Source of the DNA: Dryocola sp032051265
GTDB lineage: Bacteria; Pseudomonadota; Gammaproteobacteria; Enterobacterales; Enterobacteriaceae
Assembly: GCA_032051265.1 (NCBI GenBank)
Contig: DAMBYU010000006.1
Coordinates: 124,001-188,000 of the forward strand
DNA: 64,000 nucleotides
Reading direction: 5' to 3'
Under the pieces are notes generated by a model. That model saw only the letters and a program-made list of their open reading frames with translations. It was not told where the DNA came from and made no database searches. The position numbers and the translations under genes are program-made. Shown here in pieces: positions 17,573-27,126 of the stretch. Every line of letters starts with the position of its first letter. Within the stretch, counting starts at the first letter, position 1.

Positions 17573-17854
17573 CTACTGCACTAATGCCGTCAGCTTGCCA
17601 AATACGTCAGCGCCGTCGACGTCACGCTTGATCTGCACCACGTCCTCCAGCTTATCTATCTCACTGATCATCTGCTCCAGACGCTGGTCATCGGCTACCT
17701 GCAGCCAGATGCGGCTCTGGTCACCGCTGGGCAATGGCAGACACAAAATCCCTTCGACGTTAAAAGCGCGACGGGCAAACAGGCCGCAAATGTGGGACAT
17801 CACGCCCGGATGGTTACGCACCGTAAGTTCCAGAATAACGGTTAGTTGTTGCAT
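17573..17854 (-). CDS. ilvN: Acetolactate synthase I regulatory subunit
   Basis: The 93-residue ACT-domain protein (VILELTVRNHPGVMSHICGLFARRAFN) is the small subunit of acetohydroxyacid synthase I. It stimulates IlvB and confers valine feedback inhibition. It follows ilvB by 3 bp, so translation is probably coupled. It is 3 residues shorter than E. coli IlvN. Confidence 0.95.
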   Translation of the reverse strand: MQQLTVILELTVRNHPGVMSHICGLFARRAFNVEGILCLPLPSGDQSRIWLQVADDQRLEQMISEIDKLEDVVQIKRDVDGADVFGKLTALVQ

Positions 17855-17857
17855 GGC

Positions 17858-19546
17858 TTACTCTCCAATCATCTCAATATTGGCAGCGCCTGGCGGCACC
17901 ATCGGGAATACTTTTTCTGCCGCATCGATGCGCACGTGGATCAGGCACGGACCCGGACGTGAGATGGCTTCCTGTAACGCCGCCTGCGGATTTTCCGCTG
18001 CGTTTAAATCACAGGTCGCAAGGCCAAACCCTTCGGCAATTTTGAGGAAGTTCGTCTGCCCCGAATAGGTCGCGGCAAACACATTCTGCTGATAGAACAG
18101 CGTTTGCTGTTGATGTACCAGCCCCAGCGCCTGGTTGTTCATCAGAATGATTTTAACGTCCAGATTGTGCTCGGCGGCGGTCGCCATCTCCTGAATATTC
18201 ATCAGGATGCTGCCATCGCCTGAGAAGCACAGCACCTTACGCTGCGGTTCCGCCAGCGCGGCGCCGACGGCGGCAGGCAGACCAAAGCCCATAGTACCCA
18301 GCCCGCCGGAGGTCAGCCACTGACGCGGCCGGTTCAACGGATAAGCCTGCGCCACCCACATCTGATGCTGGCCTACGTCGGTGGTGATAATCGCTTCGTC
18401 ATCCACGCACGCGGCGGCGGCGCTAATCAGGCCATACGGCGTCAGAGGGTTGTCCGCACCCGGCATGCTGAACGGGAACTCCTGCTGCAAACCGGCAACC
18501 TGCTGCAGCCAAAGCTTGCGAGGCCGGGCGTCGATTTTTGGCAGCAGCTGTGACAGCACTTCACCCACGTCGCCGCGAATGGCAATGTGCGCCTGTTTGA
18601 TTTTCCCAAGCTCGGCCCTGTCGATATCTACATGAATAATTTTCGCGTTCGGGCAGAACTGTTCGGTTTTGCCGATGGCACGATCGTCAAAACGCGCGCC
18701 CATAACGATCAGCAGATCGGCTTCTTGCAGGATGTAGTTGGTGCTGCGCGCGCCGTGCATCCCCAGCATACCGAGCGATAAAGGGTGGCTGGCGGGAAGC
18801 GTGCCCAAAGCCATCAGCGTCATGGTCGTTGGCAGGCTGGCTTTTTCCGCAAGCAGCCGGGCATCCGCATGGGCGTTAATAATACCGCCGCCCAGATAGA
18901 GCACTGGGCGCTGCGCCTGGTTAATCATTGCTGCGGCATCGGCAATTTGCTGCGCTGCAAACTGTGGCGCTGGCGTGGGTTCAGAAACGGGCGGCAGTTC
19001 GCTGATGTCAATTTCGGCGGTTTGAATATCTTTCGGAATATCAATCCACACCGGGCCCGGGCGGCCAGATTCGGCAATGCGAAACGCGTCGCAGATAACC
19101 TGCGGCAGCTCGGCAATATCACGAACCAGATAGTTATGCTTGGTGATGGGAATAGAGATGCCGTAAGTATCAACTTCCTGGAACGCGTCGGTGCCAATCA
19201 TTGATTTCGGCACCTGGCCGGTAATACATACCAGCGGAATGGAGTCGAGGCGCGCATCGGCAATTGCCGTAACCAGGTTCGTGGCTCCCGGACCGCTACA
19301 GGCAAGACATACTGCCGCTTTACCCTGGGTACGAGCCATGCCCTGCGCCATAAAGCCTGCGCCCTGCTCGTGGCGGGCCAGGATATGACGGATTTTTTTG
19401 CTCTGGCTTAGCGCGTTGTAAAGCGGCAGAACGGTGCCGCCTGGGATACCGCTAACGGTGGTGATGCCGTGATGCTCCAGCATTTGCACAATCAGCTGTG
19501 CGCCAGTAATACGACCTGCCTGCGGTGGGTTTTCCGAAATTGCCAT
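17858..19546 (-). CDS. ilvB: Acetolactate synthase I catalytic subunit
   Basis: The 562-residue thiamine-diphosphate enzyme condenses pyruvate with pyruvate or 2-ketobutyrate, the first common step of valine, leucine and isoleucine synthesis. Motifs: catalytic Glu in HEQGAGFMAQG, the FAD-binding middle domain, and the ThDP motif GDGSILMNIQEMATAAEHN. It is transcribed behind the ivbL leader and attenuator. Confidence 0.97.
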   Translation of the reverse strand: MAISENPPQAGRITGAQLIVQMLEHHGITTVSGIPGGTVLPLYNALSQSKKIRHILARHEQGAGFMAQGMARTQGKAAVCLACSGPGATNLVTAIADARLDSIPLVCITGQVPKSMIGTDAFQEVDTYGISIPITKHNYLVRDIAELPQVICDAFRIAESGRPGPVWIDIPKDIQTAEIDISELPPVSEPTPAPQFAAQQIADAAAMINQAQRPVLYLGGGIINAHADARLLAEKASLPTTMTLMALGTLPASHPLSLGMLGMHGARSTNYILQEADLLIVMGARFDDRAIGKTEQFCPNAKIIHVDIDRAELGKIKQAHIAIRGDVGEVLSQLLPKIDARPRKLWLQQVAGLQQEFPFSMPGADNPLTPYGLISAAAACVDDEAIITTDVGQHQMWVAQAYPLNRPRQWLTSGGLGTMGFGLPAAVGAALAEPQRKVLCFSGDGSILMNIQEMATAAEHNLDVKIILMNNQALGLVHQQQTLFYQQNVFAATYSGQTNFLKIAEGFGLATCDLNAAENPQAALQEAISRPGPCLIHVRIDAAEKVFPMVPPGAANIEMIGE

Positions 19547-19591
19547 GCTCCAGTCCTTCTCTCATGCCGTTTCGCTTTCTGGCCGGGGGAC

Positions 19592-19632
19592 TAAAACAAG
19601 AAACCCCGCCCGGTTTGCGCCGGCGGGGTTTT
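19592..19632 (-). terminator. ilvBN attenuator (intrinsic terminator)
   Basis: On the minus strand AACCCCGCC..GGGCGGGGTT forms a GC-rich stem ending before a T-rich run (plus-strand AAAACAAG at 19592-19600). It lies between the ivbL stop and the ilvB start. Ribosome stalling at Val/Leu codons of ivbL would prevent it from forming. Confidence 0.85.
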
Positions 19633-19656
19633 GGAATCGATGCGTTGATTCAGACC

Positions 19657-19755
19657 CTACGGCGCAATGCCGACGACCACCACCACACGCACGACGACCA
19701 CCGCGACTGGTAGCGCGGTAAGTAGTAGATTAGCGTTGCGAGTAAATGGAGTCAT
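19657..19755 (-). CDS. ivbL: IvbL, ilvBN leader peptide
   Basis: A 32-residue frame rich in valine (two runs, AVVVVR and VVVVVG) and leucine (NANLLLTALP), too short for ordinary gene calling. It starts MTPFTRNA and ends GIAP, parallel to E. coli IvbL. Its role is attenuation: shortage of charged tRNA-Val or tRNA-Leu stalls the ribosome and lets transcription continue into ilvBN. Confidence 0.93.
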   Translation of the reverse strand: MTPFTRNANLLLTALPVAVVVVRVVVVVGIAP

Positions 19756-19874
19756 TTGGGTCTCGAATAAGTGAGTAACGTAAAGTTAACGTGAAAATCA
19801 TACAAACACACTGCTTCGTTTCGCACAACAGCTTTATCTCTGTTAGCAAAAAACCGTGCGTGAGATCACATCAT

Positions 19875-20897
19875 TCAAATGGCTGTTGCGGCAAATTCCC
19901 GCTGCAATTCGTCAACCGGCAGGTAGCGGCCAATAATCACCAGCCTTGAAATACGGGATTCCGTTGGCTGCCAGGCTGAACCATAATCAAAGCCTGCCAC
20001 CTTATGCACGCCCTGCACAATCAGGCGCTGCGGATTATCGGCAATCGCCAGTACGCCTTTGTAACGCAGCATATCGTTGCCAAAACGGGCGATGCAGCTT
20101 TCCATAAAAGCGCCAATTTTTTTCAAATCCAGCAGGCCCGCGTCAAAAACGTGCGCCTGGATTGCATCATCCCAGGACTGTTTTACCGCTGCTTTACGGA
20201 ACGGCTGAAAGCGGGAAGCTTGCTGGCTCCCCGCGCGGATAATGTGGAATCCACCCGCCAGCTCGACATTATCCGTGAGTTCAAAAGCGTTAAGATCGAG
20301 CCAGAGATCGGCCGGGCATTCGCCGTCGGCGATCTCGTAGATCTCCGCTTTGCTGTTGATCCGATGGATCCTTGCCAGAGCCTGCGCTTTTGTTTCGTCG
20401 TCAACCAGATCGGATTTAGTCAGTAAAATACGATCCGCAAAACCCAGCTGTGAAGCAGCTACGGCATGTTCATCAAGCTGACGGCAAATATGCTCCGCAT
20501 CGGCAAGGGCGATCACCGCATCCAGACGCAGCGCTTCACGCAGGCGTTCATCAACGAAAAAGGTCTGTACGATAGGTGCCGGGTCGGCAAGGCCGGTGGT
20601 TTCCACTATCAGGCGTTCAAATTGCAGCTGGCCCGCGGCGCGTTTATCCAGCATTTCGCTCAGCGCTGCCGTAAATTCGCCCCGCACGCTGCAACATACG
20701 CAGCCGTTGCTCAGCTCCACGACGCTGACGTTTTCTCCGCCTCTGAGCAGCGCGCCATCAATATTTACGGCACCAAATTCATTTTCAAGAATGGCGACAG
20801 GCTGACTGCCATTATGAGCGAGGAAATAGTTCAGCAGAGTCGTTTTCCCGGCGCCGAGAAAACCGGTCAGTAGCGTGACAGATACCGCTTCATTCAT
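19875..20897 (-). CDS. CobW/COG0523 P-loop GTPase, YjiA-like
   Basis: The 340-residue product starts MNEAVSVTLLTGFLGAGKTT with a Walker A motif at the extreme N-terminus. It has the metal-binding CxCC motif (NGCVCCS), the GTP-specificity motif LTKSD, and a C-terminal CobW domain. The family supplies or inserts metal ions in a GTP-dependent manner; YjiA binds transition metals, with no client proven. The start at 20897 has an AAGGA site and avoids overlap with ybdD; a longer frame to 20981 would overlap it. It follows ybdD by 16 bp, mirroring E. coli yjiY-yjiX-yjiA rather than E. coli cstA-ybdD. Confidence 0.85.
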   Translation of the reverse strand: MNEAVSVTLLTGFLGAGKTTLLNYFLAHNGSQPVAILENEFGAVNIDGALLRGGENVSVVELSNGCVCCSVRGEFTAALSEMLDKRAAGQLQFERLIVETTGLADPAPIVQTFFVDERLREALRLDAVIALADAEHICRQLDEHAVAASQLGFADRILLTKSDLVDDETKAQALARIHRINSKAEIYEIADGECPADLWLDLNAFELTDNVELAGGFHIIRAGSQQASRFQPFRKAAVKQSWDDAIQAHVFDAGLLDLKKIGAFMESCIARFGNDMLRYKGVLAIADNPQRLIVQGVHKVAGFDYGSAWQPTESRISRLVIIGRYLPVDELQREFAATAI

Positions 20898-20913
20898 GTC
20901 AAAATCCTTAGGT

Positions 20914-21111
20914 TTAACAGCAGCGAGCGCCGCCTTTGCCGCCATAACGCGCGTCCTGACGCTCGCGGAAAAACTCTTCATAGCTCATCGGCGTCTGCTC
21001 AGGATGGGTAAGACGCATATGCTGCACATAATTGTCGTAATCCGGCACGCCGACCATCAGTTTGGCGGCCTGGCCGAGATATTTTCCTGCTTTGGCGAGG
21101 GTATCGAACAT
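20914..21111 (-). CDS. ybdD: YbdD/YjiX family small protein (65 aa)
   Basis: Matches E. coli YbdD closely: MFDTLAKAGKYLGQAAKLMVG, then PDYDNYVQHMRLTHP and the ending GGKGGARCC. The family always accompanies a CstA/BtsT pyruvate or peptide transporter; its exact function is not known. It lies 55 bp after cstA, separated by a stem-loop. Confidence 0.92.
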   Translation of the reverse strand: MFDTLAKAGKYLGQAAKLMVGVPDYDNYVQHMRLTHPEQTPMSYEEFFRERQDARYGGKGGARCC

Positions 21112-21128
21112 GACAGGCTCCGGTTAGT

Positions 21129-21160
21129 TAACTCACCTCTCCTGACGAAGAGGTGAGTTA
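21129..21160 (-). terminator. Stem-loop between cstA and ybdD
   Basis: TAACTCACCTCT pairs perfectly with AGAGGTGAGTTA around an 8-nt loop, 12 bp of stem. It is in the middle of a co-directional operon and lacks a U-tract, so it is more likely an mRNA processing or stability element setting cstA:ybdD ratios than a full terminator. Confidence 0.6.
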
Positions 21161-21166
21161 GTTTTA

Positions 21167-23272
21167 TCAATGTGCGCTTTTAGCCTGCGTCACGATCTCC
21201 TCGTAATTCTCCGGCATCTTCTCGTACGGCGTTTCTTTGGCCGTTGGCTTGTCCGATTTTAGCGCCTTGAGCGCCGTTTTAATCGAGAACAGGCCCAGCA
21301 CCACGACCACCACCATAAAGAAGATAGTCAGCCCGGCGTCCAGACGGTTATTAAACACCAGCTGCGAGAGCTGCGACTGGGTGTACTGCGCCGGAATATT
21401 GCCGCTGTCGATCATCGCCTGGAACTTGTTAGCCACGGCCAGGAAGCCCACTCTAGCATCCGGACTAAAGGATTTCTCCCAGCCCGCCGCCAGGGTACAA
21501 ATCAGTAGCCAGGCCGTTGGCATCAGCGCCACCCAGGCGTATTTCTGCTTTTTCATTTTGAACAGGACGACGGCACAGAGCATCAGCGCCATCCCCGCCA
21601 GCATCTGGTTGGCGATGCCGAACAGCGGCCACAGGGTGTTAATCCCACCGAGCGGGTCAACCACGCCCTGGTGCAGGAAGTAACCCCACGCCAGCACGCA
21701 CAGCGCCGTAGCCAGTAAGTTAGCTGGCAGAGAGTCGGTTCTCTTAAGTCCCGGAGAGATAACGCCCAGCAAATCCTGCAGCATAAAGCGTGCCGCACGC
21801 GTTCCCGCATCCACCGCCGTGAGGATAAACAGCGCCTCGAAGAGAATAGCGAAGTGATACCAGAACGAGACGTCCATCAGGCCGCCCAGCGCGCCGTGCA
21901 GGATGTAAGCCATACCAACGGCCAGGGTTGGTGCGCCGCCGGCACGTGAAATAATGCTCTGCTCACCCACTTCATTAGCGATATTAGTCAGCGTGTCGGG
22001 AGTGATATGGAAGCCCCAGCTGCTCACGACGCTTGCCGCAGATGCCACCACGTCCGTCGCCCCTGCAGGCGCCAGCATTGCCAGCGGACTGTTCATAGCA
22101 AAGTAGACGCCCGGGTCGATAACGCAGGCCGCAACCAGCGCCATGATCGCCACAAACGACTCCATCAGCATGCCGCCGTAGCCGATAAAGCAGGCCTGGT
22201 TTTCGTTAGCCAGCATTTTTGGCGTGGTGCCGGAAGCGATAAGCGCGTGGAAACCAGATACCGCGCCACAGGCGATAGTGATAAACAGGAACGGGAAGAG
22301 GTCGCCGGTCCATACCGGGCCGGTGCCATCGATAAATTTGGTCAGCGACGGCATTTGCAGCGTTGGGCGCATAATCAGAATACCGATCGCCAGCCCGATA
22401 ATAGTGCCAATTTTAAGGAAGGTGGAGAGGTAGTCACGCGGCGCCAGCAGCAGCCACACGGGTAATACCGCCGCCACAAAGCCGTAGCCCACCAGTATCC
22501 ACGTCAGTTGCACACCAGTGTAATCAAAATACGGCGCCCAGGTTGCGCTTTCGGCTACCCAGCCGCCGGAAACGATGGCGAAAATCAGGCATACGAGGCC
22601 GATAATCGACACCTCACCGATACGCCCCGGACGCAGATAACGGATATAAACACCCATAAACAGCGCCAGCGGAATGGTGAACGCCACGGTGTAGGTCCCC
22701 CACGGGCTGTGAGTCAACGCTTTCACCACGATCATCGCCAGCACCGCCAGGATAATCACCATGATCATAAAGCAGGCGACAAGCGCGATAACGCCTGCGG
22801 TATTGCCCATCTCCTCTTTCACCAGCTCGCCCAGCGAACGCCCGTCGCGGCGGGTGGAAACAAACAGCACCATAAAGTCCTGTACCGCACCGGCCAGCAC
22901 CACGCCCGCCAGCAGCCAGAGCATGCCAGGCAGATAGCCCATCTGTGCGGCAAGCACCGGCCCAACCAGCGGCCCTGCCCCGGCAATGGCGGCAAAATGG
23001 TGACCGAACAGCACTTTTTTATCCGTCGGCACATAATCCAGCCCGTCGTTATGGCGCACGGCAGGCGTCATCCGGGTGGCATCAACGGCTAATACACGTT
23101 TAGCGATAAACAGTCCGTAATAGCGATACGCGATAAGATAAACGCAGACCGAGGCAACCACGATCCATAATGCGTTAATCTGCTCGCCCCGGTTAAGCGC
23201 GATATAGCCGAGCGCGAATGCCCCGATAACCGCGAGCACTGCCCATACGAGGTGTTTCCCTGGGTTAGTCAT
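21167..23272 (-). CDS. cstA: CstA, carbon-starvation pyruvate/peptide transporter
   Basis: The 701-residue protein with about 16-18 membrane segments is the same length as E. coli CstA and collinear with it (ALNRGEQINALWIVVASVC, DGLDYVPTDKKVLFGHHFAAIAGAGP, C-terminal TAKETPYEKMPEN). In E. coli it contributes to peptide and pyruvate uptake and is induced by carbon starvation through CRP. The gap of 188 bp to entH holds its promoter; I could not identify a convincing CRP site by eye. Confidence 0.95.
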   Translation of the reverse strand: MTNPGKHLVWAVLAVIGAFALGYIALNRGEQINALWIVVASVCVYLIAYRYYGLFIAKRVLAVDATRMTPAVRHNDGLDYVPTDKKVLFGHHFAAIAGAGPLVGPVLAAQMGYLPGMLWLLAGVVLAGAVQDFMVLFVSTRRDGRSLGELVKEEMGNTAGVIALVACFMIMVIILAVLAMIVVKALTHSPWGTYTVAFTIPLALFMGVYIRYLRPGRIGEVSIIGLVCLIFAIVSGGWVAESATWAPYFDYTGVQLTWILVGYGFVAAVLPVWLLLAPRDYLSTFLKIGTIIGLAIGILIMRPTLQMPSLTKFIDGTGPVWTGDLFPFLFITIACGAVSGFHALIASGTTPKMLANENQACFIGYGGMLMESFVAIMALVAACVIDPGVYFAMNSPLAMLAPAGATDVVASAASVVSSWGFHITPDTLTNIANEVGEQSIISRAGGAPTLAVGMAYILHGALGGLMDVSFWYHFAILFEALFILTAVDAGTRAARFMLQDLLGVISPGLKRTDSLPANLLATALCVLAWGYFLHQGVVDPLGGINTLWPLFGIANQMLAGMALMLCAVVLFKMKKQKYAWVALMPTAWLLICTLAAGWEKSFSPDARVGFLAVANKFQAMIDSGNIPAQYTQSQLSQLVFNNRLDAGLTIFFMVVVVVLGLFSIKTALKALKSDKPTAKETPYEKMPENYEEIVTQAKSAH

Positions 23273-23460
23273 AATTGTTTTCCGTTGTCAGGCCTGAAGC
23301 GTGAGGTGTTACATTTTGTTTCTAGAACAAAAGGTTGGATTTAACAATATGGAACCAGTGGAATACGTCAGTTTGACCGGGTCTTTACATCAGCTTGTTA
23401 AGGAGATCACTTTGTGTATGTAAAGACGCGGTAAAAAGTTGTGGATTCGGAAGGCGGTTA

Positions 23461-23877
23461 TTAACCCAATACCGCCGTGGTCAAACGGCTGGTACAGCAG
23501 CGCTTGCCACGGGTATCAAAGATAGCGATCTCCCAGACCTGGGAAGATTTACTCAGATGCAGCGGTTTGCATACGCCACGTACCGTCCCGGATGCCACGG
23601 CGCGGTGATGACTGGCGCTAATCTCCGTCCCCACCACGCACTGCCCTTCTGTAGTGGTCAGGAATCCGGCCATCGATCCCAGCGTTTCTGCCAGCGCAAC
23701 CGAAGCACCGCCGTGCAGCAGACCGAACGGCTGATGGGTGCGTTCATCCACCGGCATTTCCGCCTCCAGGCACTCCTCATCAAGGCGCGTAAAAGTGATG
23801 CCGAGCAGCGCCACCATTGATTTCTCACCCATGCTGTTTAGTTCATCCAGCGTGAGCTGTCTTTTCCAGATACTCAT
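23461..23877 (-). CDS. entH: EntH, proofreading hotdog thioesterase of enterobactin synthesis
   Basis: The 138-residue 4-hydroxybenzoyl-CoA-thioesterase-type hotdog protein carries HQPFGLLHGGASVALAETLGS, including the catalytic region. EntH releases wrongly loaded aryl groups from the EntB carrier domain. It is the last gene of the entCEBAH operon, 8 bp after entA. Confidence 0.93.
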   Translation of the reverse strand: MSIWKRQLTLDELNSMGEKSMVALLGITFTRLDEECLEAEMPVDERTHQPFGLLHGGASVALAETLGSMAGFLTTTEGQCVVGTEISASHHRAVASGTVRGVCKPLHLSKSSQVWEIAIFDTRGKRCCTSRLTTAVLG

Positions 23878-23885
23878 GTTTTTCC

Positions 23886-24638
23886 TTACGCGCCAAGCGT
23901 CGCGCCGCCGTCAATCACAATGTCCTGCAAGGTGATATGGCTGGCATGAGATGATGCGAGGAACATAATAGTGCTGGCGATCTCCTGCGGGTGGGCGATT
24001 TTGCCCAGCGGGATGCCCAGCTTGAACTGCTCCGGAAAACCTTTGATGCGCTGCTGTTCCGCATCCGGCGTTTTCCAAAGCCGGCGTTGCATGTCGGTAT
24101 CGGTGGAGCCCGGTGACACCAGGTTGCAGCGCACGCCGAACGGTGCAAGTTCCAGCCCGACGGTCAGCGCCAGGCTTTTCAGCGCGGCTTTTGATGCGCC
24201 ATAAGCAGACATGCCGGTGCGCGGAGCGTGGGCCGCGTCAGAGGCCACGGTCACCATCGCCCCGCCACGCTGTTCACGGAAGCGCGGCATGGTCGCCCGG
24301 AACATATTGAATGCCCCGCCAACGTTGACGGCAAAAGTCTCCTGCCAGTCCTGTAACGAAAGCGCATCCGTGGCCCCCATGCGCAGGATACCGGCGGCAT
24401 TGATTAGAACGTCCAACTGCGGCGCATCACCCAGCAAACGCTGAGCGACGGCTGTAACCTGTTCCGCATCGGCTACGTCGAGCGTTTCGGTCGCAAAGGG
24501 ATAATCATCCAGCGGGAAAGCCAGATCGAAACCGACGACCGTGGCACCGGCGGCGCTGAATGCGAGCGCGGTGTGATAGCCGATGCCTTTGCCCGCGCCA
24601 GTTATCCAGACGCGCTGACCGCTAAAGTCTCTCTTCAT
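23886..24638 (-). CDS. entA: 2,3-dihydro-2,3-dihydroxybenzoate dehydrogenase
   Basis: A short-chain dehydrogenase of 250 residues with GAGKGIGYHTA (NAD binding), catalytic YGASK and SPGSTDTDMQ. It oxidises 2,3-dihydro-DHB to 2,3-dihydroxybenzoate. The start at 24638 (MKRDFSGQ) overlaps the entB stop by 4 bp; a longer frame to 24668 lies inside entB and is not supported by the family. Confidence 0.95.
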   Translation of the reverse strand: MKRDFSGQRVWITGAGKGIGYHTALAFSAAGATVVGFDLAFPLDDYPFATETLDVADAEQVTAVAQRLLGDAPQLDVLINAAGILRMGATDALSLQDWQETFAVNVGGAFNMFRATMPRFREQRGGAMVTVASDAAHAPRTGMSAYGASKAALKSLALTVGLELAPFGVRCNLVSPGSTDTDMQRRLWKTPDAEQQRIKGFPEQFKLGIPLGKIAHPQEIASTIMFLASSHASHITLQDIVIDGGATLGA

Positions 24639-25495
24639 GCCTGCGGCTCCCGTGACAGCAGCGCCCACCAGGCATCGATGGTCGGGTTTTTCGCCAGCAT
24701 CACGAAATCGATATCGGCGTGAATTTTGCGCCAGCGCGCAGCCAAAGCCATCATGCGCACGGAATCCAGCCCGTAATCGATCAGGTTTTCGTCATCTTCA
24801 GGAATGTCGGATTCATCGAGCAGCGGCAGCACCAGATTACGCAGCTGCTCTTTGTTGTGCGGAGCAGCTTCCGGCAGCAGCTCGCGAGTCATCACCACGC
24901 GCCCGGAGCGGCCTGCGGTATATTGCAGCGCCATCATATGCTCTTCGCGGCTAAAATCAGCCAGCGCGTCCGCCACCATAAACGGCTTGATGTCGCGCAT
25001 AAACGCGTCGGTAGCGGTGGTCATGCAGCCGATATGGGCATACACGCCGCAGATAATCAGCTGGTTACGGCCCGTTTCTTTCAGGCTTTGCTCAAGCGGA
25101 GAACGGATAAACGCGCTGTAGCGCCATTTGGTCAGCACCGTGTCGTTTTCATCAGGCGCAAGGGCGGCGACAACTTTCTGGCGCTCGGGGTGCTTGTTCA
25201 GGCCCGGCCCCCACATGTCGTTTAACAGCGCGCGATCCTCATCACTCTGGTTGTTCGGCTGCGCGGTGTAGTAAACCGGGATATCGTTGCGTTTGCAGTA
25301 GCTTTTCAGCGCGGCGATATTGGCGATAACCTGCTGGATCATAGGGCAGTTATCACCCCAGAAATCGATAAAATATTCCTGCATATCATGGATTAACAAG
25401 GCGGCATGCTCTGGCTCAAAGGCCCACTGCACTTTGCTTTCCGGCATGTCGGCTGCCGTCGGTAAGGAATATGCGTTCAGTTTTGGAATAGCCAT
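24635..25495 (-). CDS. entB: EntB, isochorismatase and aryl carrier protein
   Basis: A two-domain protein of 286 residues. Residues 1 to about 205 form the isochorismate lyase that makes 2,3-dihydro-DHB. Residues about 210-286 form the aryl carrier domain with the phosphopantetheine Ser in DYGLDSVRMM. EntD modifies this Ser, EntE loads it with DHB, and EntF receives the acyl group. It follows entE by 14 bp. Confidence 0.96.
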   Translation of the reverse strand: MAIPKLNAYSLPTAADMPESKVQWAFEPEHAALLIHDMQEYFIDFWGDNCPMIQQVIANIAALKSYCKRNDIPVYYTAQPNNQSDEDRALLNDMWGPGLNKHPERQKVVAALAPDENDTVLTKWRYSAFIRSPLEQSLKETGRNQLIICGVYAHIGCMTTATDAFMRDIKPFMVADALADFSREEHMMALQYTAGRSGRVVMTRELLPEAAPHNKEQLRNLVLPLLDESDIPEDDENLIDYGLDSVRMMALAARWRKIHADIDFVMLAKNPTIDAWWALLSREPQA

Positions 25496-25509
25496 AATTT
25501 CTCCGTCAA

Positions 25510-27126
25510 TCAGGAAGCCAGCTGTTTTTGGGCAATCAGCTGGCGCAAACGTTTTTTATCCACTTTCCCCACCGGCGTGAGCGGCAGGCTTGCAACAATT
25601 TCGATACGATCCGGGAGTTTGAAATCCGCAATGCCCAGCTCGCGCAGGTAGCGGCGGATCTCCACGGCGCGGAACGGACGACTGCCCACGATAAACGCGC
25701 AGCTTTTCTCCCCCAGCAGGCTGTCTTCCATCGACACCAGCGCGGCGTGGATTATTTCTTCGTGGCGCAACAGCAGGTTTTCGATCTCCTCGGCGGCGAT
25801 TTTCTCCCCGCCGCGGTTGATCTGATCTTTTTCGCGGCCCTGAACGGTGATGTAACCGTCCTCAGCAATCGAGATCAGATCGCCGGATGAGTAAAATCCG
25901 TTGGCGTCGAAGGCGCTGGCATTGTGTTCCGGGCTGCGGTAATAGCCGCGGAAGGTGTAAGGGCCACGCGTCATCAGGCGGCCGACTTCTCCGTGTGGCA
26001 GCGGATTGCCCTTTTCATCGGCAACCCAGACTTCATCGTCCGGGCACATAGGTTTGCCCTGGGTTTTGAAGGTGTGTTCGCTGTCGTCATCAAGGCGCGT
26101 GTAGTTCACCAGCCCTTCTGCCATGCCAAACACCTGCTGGAGCTGGCAGCCAATCTCAGCCGGGATACGCGCGGCCAAAGCTTCACTCAGACGTGCGCCG
26201 CCGACCTGTAATAAAGTCAGCGATGCCAGCGACTGGTTGCTGCCCCACTCGCCAATCGCCTGTAGCCAAAGGCTCACGGCAGGCGGCACCAGGGCGGTGA
26301 CGTTGATCTGATGGCGTTCGATAAGCGGAAAGCACAGCGTGGCACTCGGATCGCCCGCCAGCACCACGCGGCCACCGGCGTAAAACACGCCAAGCGAGCC
26401 GGGCGAACTTAACGCATAGTTGTGTGCGGCAGGAATTGCGCATAAAAAGCGGGTATCTGCATCGAACCGGCAAATTTCTACGCTGCGGCGAATGCTGTAG
26501 TAGTAATCGTTATGCGTGCGTGGGATCAGTTTCGGCGTGCCGGTGCTGCCGCCGGAAAGCTGGAAAAAGGCTACTTCATCTGCCGCCGACGAAGCCGCGA
26601 CCAGGCCATCTTCCGGCTCGTTGATAAACGCGCTGAGTGAACGGCTGCGTTCGTTTTCATTCAGCAATACCGCCATGCGCAGAGAAGGGTTCTGGCTGCA
26701 CAGGGCGTTCAGGAAATCGTCATGGGCAAAAAGATTGTGTTTGCGGTCGGCGATAAGTAACACCGGCTCAAGCTGCTTTGCATAGGCTTCAAGCTCGGTG
26801 CGCTGGTGGCTGAACAAGGCGTTAACGGGCGCAACACCAATCTTCAGCAATGCAAACAGGGTGATATAAAGTTCCGCCACGTTGCCAAGCTGTACCAGCG
26901 CAGTTTCGCCGGTGCGTAAGCCACGGCGCTGCAGTGCGCAGGCCAGTCGGGTTGCCGCCTGCTCCAGTTCACGATAGCTGTAATGACGCTCGCCGTCGAT
27001 CAGCGCAATGGCATCATTATTGGCATGACGGCTCAGGATGTCGGTAAGCGGCAGATCCGCCCAGTAACCTTTTTCGCGGTAGCGTGCGGCCAGATCCTCC
27101 GGCCAGCGGGTGAATTCAATCGCCAT
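25510..27126 (-). CDS. entE: 2,3-dihydroxybenzoate-AMP ligase
   Basis: The 538-residue stand-alone adenylation enzyme activates DHB with ATP and transfers it to EntB. Adenylation motifs: LSGGSTGTPKLIPRTHND, VFGMAEGLVNYTR, YSSGDL, GREKDQINRGGEKIAAEEIE and the C-terminal catalytic Lys in LTPVGKVDKK. The ATG directly follows the entC stop codon (TAA-ATG), indicating coupled translation. Confidence 0.97.
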   Translation of the reverse strand: MAIEFTRWPEDLAARYREKGYWADLPLTDILSRHANNDAIALIDGERHYSYRELEQAATRLACALQRRGLRTGETALVQLGNVAELYITLFALLKIGVAPVNALFSHQRTELEAYAKQLEPVLLIADRKHNLFAHDDFLNALCSQNPSLRMAVLLNENERSRSLSAFINEPEDGLVAASSAADEVAFFQLSGGSTGTPKLIPRTHNDYYYSIRRSVEICRFDADTRFLCAIPAAHNYALSSPGSLGVFYAGGRVVLAGDPSATLCFPLIERHQINVTALVPPAVSLWLQAIGEWGSNQSLASLTLLQVGGARLSEALAARIPAEIGCQLQQVFGMAEGLVNYTRLDDDSEHTFKTQGKPMCPDDEVWVADEKGNPLPHGEVGRLMTRGPYTFRGYYRSPEHNASAFDANGFYSSGDLISIAEDGYITVQGREKDQINRGGEKIAAEEIENLLLRHEEIIHAALVSMEDSLLGEKSCAFIVGSRPFRAVEIRRYLRELGIADFKLPDRIEIVASLPLTPVGKVDKKRLRQLIAQKQLAS

